Source: Meloidogyne chitwoodi (Eukaryota > Nematoda > Chromadorea > Rhabditida > Meloidogynidae). From it: a stretch of DNA of 64,000 bases. Under the pieces are notes generated by a model. It saw only the letters and a program-made list of their open reading frames with translations. It was not told the origin of the DNA and ran no database searches. This document shows positions 11,158 through 23,859 of this stretch, one piece after another. The stretch is from contig JACZZP010000006.1 in the NCBI GenBank assembly GCA_015183035.1, forward strand, positions 434,001 to 498,000. Reading direction: 5' to 3'. Every line of letters begins with the position of its first letter. The first letter of the stretch is position 1. Both the position numbers and the translations under genes were made by a program.

Positions 11158-12967
11158 ATGAATATTAAATTTATTTTTTTATTTATTTTTCTACTAAAAT
11201 TATTTTATTTTTCATTTTCAAATATTTTAAATAACCAAAAATTCAAAATTGAATTAGAAGAAAATAATTTAAAAGAAAATGGAATTAAACATTTCAAATT
11301 GAAAGAAATAAAAGTAAATGAAAATGGATATGTAAATGAAAATTATTTAAAAATTTTAATTGAAATTAATAATATTAATCAGAATGAAAGTATAAAAGGG
11401 TTTTATTTAAGAGATTCTTTCCTTAAAAGTGATTGTTCTGATTTTAATAATTCTGATGAATTATATAAAATTAAAATTAATGAAAATGGTGAAAAACAAG
11501 TTTTATTAAAAAAAATTTTTTTTTTTACTTATAAATATGGATTAACTATTTGTATGTTAAAACAAATAAATGGAAGGATAAATCCTTTTTTAAGTTTTAT
11601 TAGAGGAGAAAAAACAATTGAACCAATGGTAAATATTTTGGCTCTACCTTAGGACATGCGTCCCATCAAAGTATATGCGTCCCAAAAACAATATTTGAGT
11701 CTGAATAATAGAGTGAGGGGGTTATAATAGAGAGAAAGGGTTCTAATAAAGGAAGAGGAGCTTGAGAAGGTTCTGATAGAGTGGTGTGTTCTTTAATAGA
11801 GATAGAAGGGCTTCCATATACTGATTTACCAAATAAAAATTTTGAGAAGGTTCGCCTTGTGAAATTCCTGGACTCAAATTAAAGGTGTGGTCTTGCCTAA
11901 TTTTTATTGATGGGACGCATATACTAATCTTGGGACGCATATACTTTGATGGGACGCATGTCCTAAGGTAGAGCCAATATTTTTTTTTAATATTTTTAAT
12001 TTTATTTTTCAATTATTTTTAAATTACTTATAAATCTTTACTTTTTGCTTTTTAAATTGTAAAATTCTGTAAAAACAGTAAAAGTAATAATAACGAAAAA
12101 AATAAAAATAAAAGCGACCAACCGATAGCTCTTATTATTTAATTAATAACAGTAAAGCTAATAACTTTTAACAGAAAAATAAAAATGTTTAATATTAAAA
12201 CTTTAAATTTATTTTTATAGCAACTGATGACAATTCGTCCTTTATTTTACGCAGATTTTAAATTAATACAAAATGATAATGATGAAAATAATCTAGCAAT
12301 AGAAGAAATAAACATAAATGGAATAAATTCAATTGTGATTAGAAATTACATATTTTTCGAATTAATAAAACTAGAATGTTTTTTAAATACAGAATTTAAT
12401 CCAAAAGAAAACAATGGAAAGAATATAGTAAATTTAATTGATTCTTTATCAATAGGAAATTCTTCAAATAAAAATAATTCGTTTTATTCATATTTTGATT
12501 TTTGTATAAAATTCTTAAGACAAGGCGATTATTTTATTATTTTTGAGGGAAATGAGGAAGAAGAATGGTCGTCTAGCCTTGTTTTCTTTTTAAAAATTGA
12601 AAAAGAAAATCAAACAAAATGTTGGAATGAAAGATTAGAATTAAATGAAAATTTAAAAGAAATATTTGAATCTATGCGTTATAAAATTACAATTACTTTA
12701 GTAGAACTTAATTTAAATAGAGAAGAAGAAAGGGAAATTAAAGAAGGATTATTTGGTATTGGAATATATATTAATTACAAATTTGATATCGACAACAAGA
12801 GTTTAACAATTGATTCAACTGATGAAAATAATAAAAAAGAATTTGGTGTTCATAATTTTTTTAAACATTCTATTAGAATATATCCTTTAATGAGTGATGG
12901 AAATTTTGAATTTGATGTTGATAATGAAGGTTATACTAGAGAAATGAAGAATATTCAAGAAAATTAG
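11158..12967 (+). CDS. Two-exon secreted family protein, gene 1
   Basis: Not a recognised family. Exon 1 is 11158-11628 (ends EPM, donor GTAAAT) and exon 2 is 12221-12967 (acceptor TTATAG), joined in phase 0 for 405 residues. The N-terminus is a clear signal peptide (MNIKFIFLFIFLLKLFYFSF). Shared features along the family are: NLKENGI near residue 40, a lone Cys around residue 87, an ICMLKQ motif near the end of exon 1, PLMTIRPLFYA at the start of exon 2, DFCIKF, FFLKIEKENQTKCWNE, MRY and a C-terminal DNEGYTREMKNIQEN. Composition is extremely rich in Asn, Lys, Ile, Phe and Glu, following the AT bias. The predicted product is secreted and soluble, with few conserved Cys. The intron holds a transposable element. 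The 3' half of exon 2 is the left edge of the large direct duplication and is repeated exactly in gene 6. Confidence 0.85.
11638..11977. mobile_element. Terminal-inverted-repeat element in the intron of gene 1
   Basis: The termini are nearly perfect inverted repeats of about 48 bp: TTGGCTCTACCTTAGGACAT at the left, and its reverse complement before the right end at GAGCCAA. AT-rich flanks AATATT occur on both sides and may be a target-site duplication. The intron of paralogue gene 2 runs directly from GTAAATATT into the T tract, that is, an empty site. There is no protein-coding capacity. Confidence 0.7.
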
Positions 12968-13795
12968 GATGATCGGATTACAATTCTTTTTAAAAATGTA
13001 GTTTAGCGTTTTGCCAAAAATGACATAATTTTTTTATTACATATTAGTAGAGATGTAATATAAATTATTTAAATATGTTTGATGTTTTTTTAGTAAATTT
13101 TAAAATAATTAAATTTAGAAAATTTAATAAAAAAAATTAAATAATAATTAAATAATTAAACGCAATTTATCATCATTATTAATTTTTTTAATCAAATTCC
13201 ATCTAGTAAGCTAAAAAAATGATGGATAAAAATCAGTTAATATTAAAATAAAATTAAAAAAAAACTTTTTTTAATTTTATTTATTTAGCTTAAAATATAT
13301 TTATTTTAATATATTCAACCATTAAAAAAATTATTTAAATAGGTAAATAATTTTTTTTTAATTTTTAATTAAGCCAACAAGATAATTAAAATATTATATA
13401 TATAAAATAACTTTGAAACTCGTGAAAAAAAAACAAAAAAAATTAAGGCTCCTTTTAAATTAGCGGGAGAGGTCTGGAAGTTCGAAATGTTTCTGGAAAC
13501 TTAATACTGCGCATCCGGGAAAATTATAGACTTTTTTGTGCGGGGGTTCCTTCCCGCCGAAACAGCCCCCGCTCCGGATCTATCTCGGGAACGGGGGCAG
13601 ATAGCGGAAAACTTCTGCTTGGAGGGGGATGGCCCACGATTAGTTGATAATTTTGGAAAAAAATTTTTTTGAAAAATCTCAACTCTAAGGGACGATGTGC
13701 TGAATCAACCCTTTTTAAATGCTGGCATTTTGTCCAAAGTTTCCCTTAGTGACCAACACTTGCAAATGCTATTAAGAGAATGGTTGGGTATAGGG
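12968..13795. other. Downstream of gene 1; AT-rich then GC-richer repeat sequence, no gene
   Basis: 12968-13440 is the AT-rich 3' flank of gene 1. From about 13445 composition shifts abruptly to GC-richer sequence (GAGGTCTGGAAGTTCGAAAT, then CCCGCTCC). That marks the left part of a non-coding repeat block extending to about 16090. No spliced gene is visible. Confidence 0.5.
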
Positions 13796-14130
13796 AAAAA
13801 TGTCCGGGAGGAATAATGGGTAAACGGATACGGTGAATTTTTTGGGAAAGGTTATTTTGGTGCAGCGTTTGAGTGCGGTACTGAAATGGCCGAATGCGAT
13901 ATAATTTTAAAATATGTGGATTTATTGTGAGAGTAATGGGTAATCGGCTGTGGGGAGTTCAATGGGAGAGGTTATTTTTGTGCGGAGGTTCAGTGCGGCA
14001 CTGAAATGGCTGTTTGAATTACAAATAAAAATAAGTCGGAATTATCCGGGGATAATGGGTAATCGGCTATGTGGAATTCATTGAGCAAGGTCATTTTGGT
14101 GCCGAACTTGAGTACAGCACTGAAATGGCC
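13796..14130 (+). repeat. Three degenerate tandem units of about 110-120 bp
   Basis: The pattern AATGGGTAAxCGG ... GAATT ... GAG/AAGGTxATTTTxGTGC ... GAGT/CAGTxxxxxACTGAAATGGCxG occurs three times, beginning near 13815, 13937 and 14047. The units have diverged, but order and spacing are kept. Copied intact at 46329-46663. No coding function is apparent. Confidence 0.7.
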
Positions 14131-15081
14131 GATTGAATATTTAAATTGCTTTTTTGAGTGCGAAAATTAAGTCAGGAGTTTTGAGTGCAGTTGATGCATT
14201 TGTAGCCACAAGTGTAGGGTACAAAAAGTTTGGGAGACACTTTAGTCTGGGATGAGTGATTGGGGTGATTTGAGTCAAAAAGTGGTGGTCACATGAGTCA
14301 ATTTTTGAAATCGGAGAGCAAAACCCGATTTTACTAGCCCATGTTGTAAAGCATGTTCTGAAGGTCCGAAAAACATAAGAATTGTTGTGGGTCCATTTGA
14401 GTCTCAGTGAGTTAGAGTCCGAAAAGTGATTCGGACTCTTACGGTTTTTTGGCCGTAACTTTTGCGAAAAATTTTTAAAAAATTTTCTGACTCCGGATTC
14501 GTTTTCAGGGAGTGTTTTTACCCTATATAAGACATTTTTACGAAAAAAAATTTTCAAAATTTTTCCATAGGGGTACCCCTTTAGGAATATTTTCCAAAAT
14601 TTTCACTCGACCTTAACTTTACGAGTTTTGGTCGGATTGAAATGAAACAAATGTTTTTAAATAAAGAAACAAATTAGCTATTTTATGAATGAAAAATTTT
14701 TTAAAAATGTTACATTTAGGGGTACTTAGGGTCAAAAATCTGAAAATTCGAAAATTTTCGGTTTTTCGAAAAATTTTAGATATTTTTGCCATAGGTCTGG
14801 ATTGAAAGTATTTTTATTAAATCAGGCATATTTTTTAAAACATAATGACATTTTAAAATGTCAAAAAAGGTTATTTTTGAAAAAGTTATGATTTTTTAAA
14901 AATTTGGTCATAGAATGTCTTTAAAATTTTGAGGCAAAAATGGCTAAACACAAAAATTAAATAAGTAGGTCAAATGGTACCATTAGAAAGCTCTTGACAA
15001 GCTGAGTTCAAAAATATTTTTTGAAAAAATTTTGGGTCAACTTTGACCAAGTTACGGTGGGTCAAAGTTTGAGTTTGAGGT

Positions 15082-15990
15082 GGGGCGTTTGAGGGCCGAA
15101 GGCCCTCAAACGCCGGAGGGGTACACCACCACTTTTGCACCCACCACGACTTTAAACCCACCACACCTTTCCAAACTTTAGCGGGGCGTTTGAGGGCCGA
15201 AGGCCCTCAAACGCCGGAGGGGTACACCACCACTTTTGCACCCACCACGACTTTAAACCCACCACACCTTTCCAAACTTTAGCGGGGCGTTTGAGGGCCG
15301 AAGGCCCTCAAACGCCGGAGGGGTACACCACCACTTTTGCACCCACCACGACTTTAAACCCACCACACCTTTCCAAACTTTAGCGGGGCGTTTGAGGGCC
15401 GAAGGCCCTCAAACGCCGGAGGGTTGCACCACCACTTTTGTTTCCACCACCACTTTTAACCCACCACAAAATTTCCAAACTTTAGCGGGGCGTTTGAGGG
15501 CCGAAGGCCCTCAAACGCCGGAGGGTTGCACCACCACTTTTGTTTCCACCACCACTTTTAACCCACCACAAAATTTCCAAACTTTAGCGGGGCGTTTGAG
15601 GGCCGAAGGCCCTCAAACGCCGCAGGGTTGCACCACCACTTTTGCCTCCACCACCACTTTTAACCAACCACAAAATTTCCAAATTTTAGCGGGGCGTTTG
15701 AGGGCCGAAGGCCCTCAAACGCCGGAGGGTTGCACCACCACTTTTGTTTCCACCACCACTTTTAACCCACAACAAAATTTCCAAACTTTAGCGGGGCGTT
15801 TGAGGGCCGAAGGCCCTCAAACGCCGCAGGGTTGCACCACCACTTTTGCCTCCACCACCACTTTTAACCCGCCACACCTTTCCAAACTTTAGCGGGGCGT
15901 TTGAGGGCCGAAGGCCCTCAAACGCCGCAGGGTTGCACCACCACTTTTGCCTCCACATGACTTTTATCATCCACAACTTCACACCGCTCA
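15082..15990. repeat. Tandem array of nine 102-bp units, each with a perfect 14-bp hairpin
   Basis: Each unit contains GGCGTTTGAGGGCC, a GAA loop and its exact reverse complement GGCCCTCAAACGCC. A CA-rich tail (CACCACCACTTTTG) and CCAAACTTTAGCGG follow. Hairpins begin at 15084, about 15183, and then roughly every 102 bp, with the last near 15896. The direct copy of this block has five units. The unit length is a multiple of three, which keeps long frames open on both strands, but those frames are just the repeat translated. Confidence 0.93.
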
Positions 15991-16464
15991 TGACGCACAT
16001 ATTCCGAGCAAAAATCCCTGCTAGGACCCTTTCAAAGCCGCAGGCTTTCAACGCCCAAAATATTTTCAATTCTTCCAGCGCTTCTCCCTAAAGTATTTTT
16101 TAATGTTCCCCATGTTATTAATTTTCCCCATAATTTTATACACTGATCTGAGCATACCTACGCTGGTTTCATTAAAAAAAAAAATTTTTTTTCGCTTAAA
16201 TTAATTAAATAAAAAATTAAAATAACTCAATTAAGGTAAATATTGCGTTAGGTAAATAGAATAAACAAATTTAATTTTAAATTGAATAAAAAAAGTTTTA
16301 TACAAAATGACACTATTTCTTCCACTATTTTTTAAATGAACTTTCTTCTCTCTTTTTATAGTTAATTATTTTAAAACTTTTTTTCCAACTTTACAGTAAC
16401 CTTTTTTATTTAATTAAAATTTAATTATTTTTTAATAAAGGAAAGGACTTTTAATCTCCCAAAA

Positions 16465-18970
16465 ATGCTTATTTATATTTTTTTATTTTTTTCTATTATT
16501 TTTATAATAAAAAATCCAACACTAGTTTCTTCTTCAAGTTTTAATTGTGGTAATATTCCAAGAAATACAAAATCCACTATTTTATGCACTGAAAATGGTT
16601 TAGTTAGTGGAACAAGTGGAGGACGTTTTTCTGATGTTGTGGCCTTTAAAGGTTATAAGAATATTTAATTTTAAATCTCTGGGGCTTTTATTCTGACTTT
16701 TAATTATTCAATTTTTGAATTAATAAGAGGATGGGGCTTCAAATAATTTTTTAAAATTTTAAGGTATTCCCTATGCAGATTCAACAGCAAATAATAATCG
16801 TTGGAGAGAACCACAATCTCCTAAAAAATGGGATGGTGTTAGGGATTGCTCAAATTTTGGTTCACAATGTCCCCAATCTGCGGGAAATGGAAAGGTTGAT
16901 GGTTCAGAAGATTGTCTTTTTTTAAATATTTTTACAAGTAAGGAAATAACATTAGCATACTTAACTAAGAACAAAATGTCACTAAGAGGAAATTGGACAA
17001 AATGTCACTAAGGGGAAAGTGGACAAAATGTCAGAAAGGAGAAATAGACAAAATGTCACTCAGGGGAAATTGGACAAAATGGAGTAAAGACGTATTTTAA
17101 GATTTTCATAGAATTCAGCCCTAATAATTTCTCAAAAAATCATTTTCATTTATTAGCAAAATCAGCACTTGATAAAAAATCAAATAAACAAAGTCCTGTT
17201 TACTTTTGGATTTATGGGGGTGGTTTTTCTTTTGGTTCAGCAAATGGTAATTATGGAGAATATTTTGCAAGTCAAGGAATTGTTGTTGTTACAATAAATT
17301 ATAGAATTGGTGCTCTTGGATTTATGGCTCATAAAGCATTAAGAGAAGAAAATGTTGCACATAATGCCTCAGGGAATTATGGACTTTTGGATCAAATATT
17401 TGCGTTAAAATGGGTAAAAAGAAATATTTTAGAGTTTGGAGGTGATCCTGAAAATGTTATTATTGGAGGACAGTCTAGTGGTAAAATTTTTATATATTTT
17501 TTTTTATTTTTTTAAATTAAGGAGGAGCTTCAGTTTTTATGCTTGCTCTTTCCCCCTTAGCTTCAAATCTATTTAAAGGCGTAATTTCTCAAAGTGGAGG
17601 AGTTATGGCACCAAATGATCCACAAAATTTTTTTATAGCACATTACACAGTAGAACAGGCAGAAAGTAGAAGTGCTAAATTTTTAGCACCGAAAGGTGTC
17701 GGTGTAGGGGTAACAGCAAAACAGCTACGTTCACTCCCGTTAAATCAGATAATTGATGGAACTCTTTTTGATTTTGGAGAGGTAGAGAATTGATTAATTT
17801 GGAACTAAAATTTTATTATATATTAAATCAGAATTTTGAGTTTCTGATCAAAATTCTGATTTTTGGAAATCAGAATTTTGTTATAAAAATCAGAATTCTG
17901 ATTTTTGTGATCAGAATTCTAATATGAAATTTACTTTTTAGTATACACCAAATTTTTACGTTGCATCAGTACTTTTCCATCCAGTCCTCGATGGGTATGT
18001 AATTGCTCGTACCTATGAAGAAACTTTGCAAAAAGGTCTACAAAATCAAGTTAGCTTTATTGTTGGTAAGTTTGTAATTTGAAAGGAAAATTAAAAAAAA
18101 TAAAATAATTTTTTAGGTTATACAAATGATGAAATGGGTGCTTCTCCATCATTAAAAATAACATTAAATGAATATAAAAATAGAATTAATAATATTTATG
18201 GACGTTTTGCAAATGAATTTCTTACTTTATATCCAGCAAAAGATGATAATTCTGCATGTAAGAATTAAACATTTTTTAAAAAAGAGAAAGGCACACATTT
18301 AATTATTTTTTTAAAATAACCTAAGAGCTGTAGGGGACAATTTACTGAAAGACAATTCACCGAATGATCATTTGATCAAATAAAATAAAATATAAAATTT
18401 TTAATTTTCGGTGAATTGTTCATTAAGGTAATCAATACGGTAATTTATCGTTTGGTAATTTGTCTCTCCTTAATTTATTATTTTTATATAGCCATTGCTG
18501 TAAACACTGCAATTCGTGAAATGACTCGTATTTCCTACAATCAATTTGCCAATCTTTGGTTAAAAAGTGCTAAAAAACCACTCTATGAGTATGTTTGGAC
18601 ACATTCTCCTTCAGGTAAAATTAAATTAAAAATTAATTTTTTTTAAATTTTATTTTAAGGTACGGAAAGAACGTCAGGTGCTTGTCATGGTTCAGATATA
18701 GCCTACTTTTTTAATACTCTATTTAATGACAAAAATTCCCCTGAACAACAAATTGCTAACAAAATGTCTTCTTATATAATTAATTTTATAAAAACAAAAA
18801 ATCCAAATGATAATAATAAATTGCCAAATTGGGAAAAACAAATAATTGGTCAAACAACAGTGATGGAAGTTGGAAATAATTTTAAACAAATTCCTTTAGT
18901 TTCTGACGGGAATTTTTTAAAAAAAGTTGATTTTTATAAACGTTTCTGGGCAAGTCATGTTTCAATGTAA
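16465..18970 (+). CDS. Secreted type-B carboxylesterase
   Basis: An alpha/beta-hydrolase of the carboxylesterase/cholinesterase family (COesterase), hydrolysing carboxyl esters; the natural substrate is unknown. About eight exons are supported by GT-AG joints: 16465-16650, 16763-16938, 17156-17480, 17521-17780, about 17941-18065, about 18117-18259, about 18493-18615 and 18659-18970. A signal peptide (LIYIFLFFSIIFII) begins the protein. Family marks in order are: GIPYA, EDCLFLNIF, the oxyanion GGGFSFGS, NYRIGALGF, GNYGLLDQ, nucleophile elbow GGQSSGGAS (usual form GESAG), the acid Glu in YTNDEMG, and His in GACHGSDI. The triad is therefore intact. The active-site elbow has Gln and Ser in place of the usual Glu and Ala. 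Copied without visible protein change at 48593-51098. Confidence 0.92.
16965..17080. repeat. Short tandem repeat in a carboxylesterase intron
   Basis: About four copies of a unit like ACAAAATGTCACTAAGGGGA with a short AT/GG spacer, period about 27 bp. The core ACAAAATGTCA is shared with the 26-bp minisatellite at 21625-22170. Confidence 0.6.
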
Positions 18971-19456
18971 AAATATGAAAATAATTTTTTCCGTGCGTCC
19001 AAAACATTCTCGTGCCTAAAAGACCTTACTATATTTAATTTAAATTTCATTGGCTTGTGTAAAAATTATTATTATTTTTTGTCTTTTTCTAGCTTAAATG
19101 TATGTGTATTTTCATTTCCTACTTTTTTTTGTATTTTTTTATTATTAGAATTTAAAACTAAAATTATCTTATTAGTTTTGATGAAAGTGAGTAGAGAAAA
19201 TTCGTATAAACACACAAAGATCTCTTAGAGGTATTTTATTATTTTTCTGCTTCGATACTTTAAGGTATTTTCGTCATAAGGTATGTGCCCTGACACGGAT
19301 TTAATTTCACAAGAAAATTGGCCAAAAAATGAATTTATTTTTTTAAAATACAAAATATATTGATGTTTATTTTTTAACGAATATTTTATTTATCCGTAAT
19401 TTTACAGGTATTTTTCAAAATTTTTATTCAAAATTAACCTTTTAATTTTTCATTAA
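18971..19456. other. Convergent intergenic region between carboxylesterase and Rab7
   Basis: Both neighbouring genes end here. The sequence is AT-rich with T tracts. No additional gene or clear element is visible. Polyadenylation signals are presumably here, but AATAAA-like strings are too common to place one. Confidence 0.45.
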
Positions 19457-20930
<1,474 letters not shown>

Positions 20931-21624
20931 TGTATTTTAAATTATTTATAGAGTATCGAGGTACTTGACGTTAAAATTAGAAAATAATATAAAAATATAT
21001 TTATACTAAAATTAATATTTAATGATGAAATTTAATCACTTAAATAAATGACTGACTAATATTTACTAGAATAACATAAATAAATATTTATAATAAAATT
21101 AATCATTAAAAATATTTAAATATTTTGACATTATGAAATTTTTGAGAAAATTGAAAATTTATTAGAATTGCCTAAATTATAAATAATTTAGTTAATTCTT
21201 ATAATTTTTTAATATTTAATAGCACTAATTAAAATTAAAGAAAATGTAAAAGAATATTTTGTCCATTTTTCATACAGAAAGGATAGAAAAATTACAAAAA
21301 AATTAATCAATTTATACATTAAAACAAATCATTTTTAGCGTAAAAATAGATAAAAAATGTTCTTTTGTACAAAGAATGAGAAAAGAAATTGTTGGGAAAG
21401 AAATATAAAAATATTTATTCATTTGTCTATCAACTAGTTAATTTCCCCAATAAAATAAGAGAATTATAATGTTGAGTGAAACGAGCTAAAAAAAGATAAA
21501 GGAACTAAATAAACTTGCTTTTTTCTTTTACTCTAACTACTCTATTCAATGCTTAGAGATCATGTGAAATTAAGGCAGGCACGTGAATTAGTCAATTGAT
21601 AAAATATTTCGGATTGTAATTATT
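20931..21624. other. Upstream region of Rab7, no gene seen
   Basis: AT-rich sequence preceding the minisatellite. It is presumably the Rab7 promoter, but no defined motif can be assigned. Confidence 0.45.
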
Positions 21625-22170
21625 ACAAAATGTCAACTAGTGAAAATATTATAAAATGTCAACTAGTGAAAATATTACAAAATGTCAACTAGTGAAAATA
21701 TTACAAAATGTCAACTAGTGAAAATATTACAAAATGTCAACTAGTGAAAATATTACAAAATGTCAACTAGTGAAAATATTACAAAATGTCAACTAGTGAA
21801 AATATTACAAAATGTCAACTAGTGAAAATATTACAAAATGTCAACTAGTGAAAATATTACAAAATGTCAACTAGTGAAAATATTACAAAATGTCAACTAG
21901 TGAAAATATTACAAAATGTCAACTAGTGAAAATATTACAAAATGTCAACTAGTGAAAATATTACAAAATGTCAACTAGTGAAAATATTACAAAATGTCAA
22001 CTAGTGAAAATATTACAAAATGTCAACTAGTGAAAATATTACAAAATGTCAACTAGTGAAAATATTACAAAATGTCAACTAGTGAAAATATTACAAAATG
22101 TCAACTAGTGAAAATATTACAAAATGTCAACTAGTGAAAATATTACAAAATGTCAACTAGTGAAAATCAA
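21625..22170. repeat. 26-bp minisatellite, 21 nearly perfect copies
   Basis: The unit reads TGTCAACTAGTG followed by AAAATATTACAAAA. Starts are at 21631, 21657, 21683 and so on to 22151, an exact 26-bp period. The first unit has ATAAAA in place of ACAAAA; the others look identical. ACTAGT is palindromic within the unit. The array lies about 0.7 kb upstream of Rab7. Confidence 0.97.
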
Positions 22171-23126
22171 AAATTCTTCATTTAGAAAGCGTGACCGACC
22201 AAAACTTTTTTTCACTTTTTTAAAAAGAAACAATTGATTTATATTTTTTGTTTTCGCTAAGGGATTGATGTATAGCTTTTTTTATTTTAATGTAGTAAAC
22301 AAAAAATACGTATATGTTAATCGAAAAATAAAAATGTTAAAAAGGCGGAAAATTTTCCATATTTTTGCGCATTAAATTAAATTTTTAATTTAATATTTTT
22401 TACCTAAAAATAGAAATTATTAAATTCTTAAAAAAAACCATTTATTATTTTAACAAATCCATAAGAACTAAGAAAACAAAGAAAAGTTGCAAAAACACCT
22501 AAAGGAGTAGATCCTTGGGTTTCTTCGAGAGTCAGCGTTTTTGAAGGAAAACTCTTTTTAAAATTTGTTAGCAAAACTATAAAAAATGTATCCATCCGGA
22601 TATAAAAACCAATTTTAAATTTTTATATTAATTTATATCTTTCAACACTACTTTTATATATTTTTTATTTTATTTTCTTTTTCTGAGGAAAAATAAATGA
22701 AATTAATGATTTGCTATATTGGAAAAAGCGCAAAGGTAGATTAAGAGGAAAATAGTGGTTTTATATTTATTTTTTGTAAAAAAAAAGATGAATGAGCGAA
22801 ACGGGCGAAAAAAAATCAAAAGTAATTTTTACAAAGAGAAACATTTTTATTTTAGACACATAAAACCTTCATTTTTCTGATTTTTGTGTTTTTTTGCTTA
22901 ATTTTTTCTTTATTTTTTTAAAACTAATTTTAATTAAATAAAAAAATTTTTTTAATGTTTATATTATAATTTATTAATATTAAATAATTTTATATTATTT
23001 ATTTAATTTTTTAGTGTGGTATTTAACCATATTTACAATTAACCGAATTGAATTCTTCTTTGTTAATTTCGATAAATTTATGCCTAAACATTGATTAAAT
23101 ACCAAAATTAAAGTTTTAAGTGGGTG
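22171..23126. other. Intergenic, no gene; one stretch resembles 37470-37650
   Basis: The sequence is AT-rich. Around 22500-22830 phrases such as GGGTTTC, GCGTTTTTGAAGG/CAAC, AAACTCT, AATGAGCGAAA and ACGGGCGAAAAAA recur in the same order at 37500-37650. This suggests a degraded dispersed element. Confidence 0.4.
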
Positions 23127-23744
23127 TAGTGTAGTGAATCACCCACTCAAAAATCATTAATTAAATATACCATTCGATGTAGCTCGACGAGCTGAGTTAA
23201 ATGGTACCACTCCCATGTTGCGGAAATTCCTATGAACCGAGATACTGGTCCCTGAAAATCGAAAAACCATAGAGGGGAGTAAGCTCCTCTATTTGATTAC
23301 CGCGGCTGCACTTTAATTATTTTCACTGAATTAATTATTTTGTTGTAATTATAGCTGTAGAATGACGCATGTACCAAAAAGCCAGCGAGAGATGGGCTCC
23401 CAAATCAAGAAGTCATAAAACACTCCCAATAGGTCCAAGTTTGGCGTGTTTCCAGTAAACTTCGATCCTTCATAACTTTCTTCAAAATCGTTCAATCTCG
23501 ACAATTTTGGTCTCATTCGATAGGTTTCGAATAGCTCCTTCGAATGAGCTATCATACTCATATTCGAATTTTTTACCCCAAAATGTGCTTACTCCCCTCT
23601 ATGGTTTTTCGATTTTCAGGGACCAGTATCTCGGTTCATAGGAATTTCCGCAACATGGGAGTGGTACCATTTAACTCAGCTCGTCGAGCTACATCGAATG
23701 GTATATTTAATTAATGATTTTTGAGTGGGTGATTCACTACACTA
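23127..23744. mobile_element. Long-TIR non-autonomous element, probable TA target site
   Basis: The two ends (GTGTAGTGAATCACCC... and its reverse complement) are near-perfect inverted repeats of about 165 bp. They cover the phrases CGATGTAGCTCGACGAGCTG and ACCGAGATACTGGTCCCTGA and their complements. TA flanks both ends, consistent with a Tc/mariner-type target. The roughly 290-bp core has a short minus-strand frame that I do not consider a gene. Confidence 0.82.
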
Positions 23745-23859
23745 TTTCCTTTTAAGTTTTTCCAATACTTCTAGAAATTTTAAAAAAATTATAAAAAATT
23801 TTTAAAAATAAATAATTTTATTTTTTTAAATTAAAGAAGCTTTATTTAGTTACTTTTAA

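Noticed and set aside
11743..12012. 89-codon minus-strand frame in the gene 1 intron
   Set aside because: It lies mostly within the TIR element.
14141..14557. 138-codon minus-strand frame, also at 46674-47090
   Set aside because: No signal peptide, domain or splice context; it lies in a non-coding repeat block, and identity between copies follows from the recent duplication. Kept only as a remark in a finding.
15392..15892. 166-codon frame made of 34-residue repeats (LRAEGPQTPEGC type)
   Set aside because: The 102-bp unit is divisible by three and lacks stops, so the frame is a by-product of the hairpin array; the reverse strand is equally open.
15082..15990. CRISPR-like array
   Set aside because: Units are tandem with near-identical spacers, in a eukaryotic genome with introns; this is a satellite-type array.
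21625..22170. CRISPR-like or centromeric array
   Set aside because: There is no variable spacer, and 0.5 kb of a 26-bp unit is better described as a minisatellite; nothing here shows centromere function.
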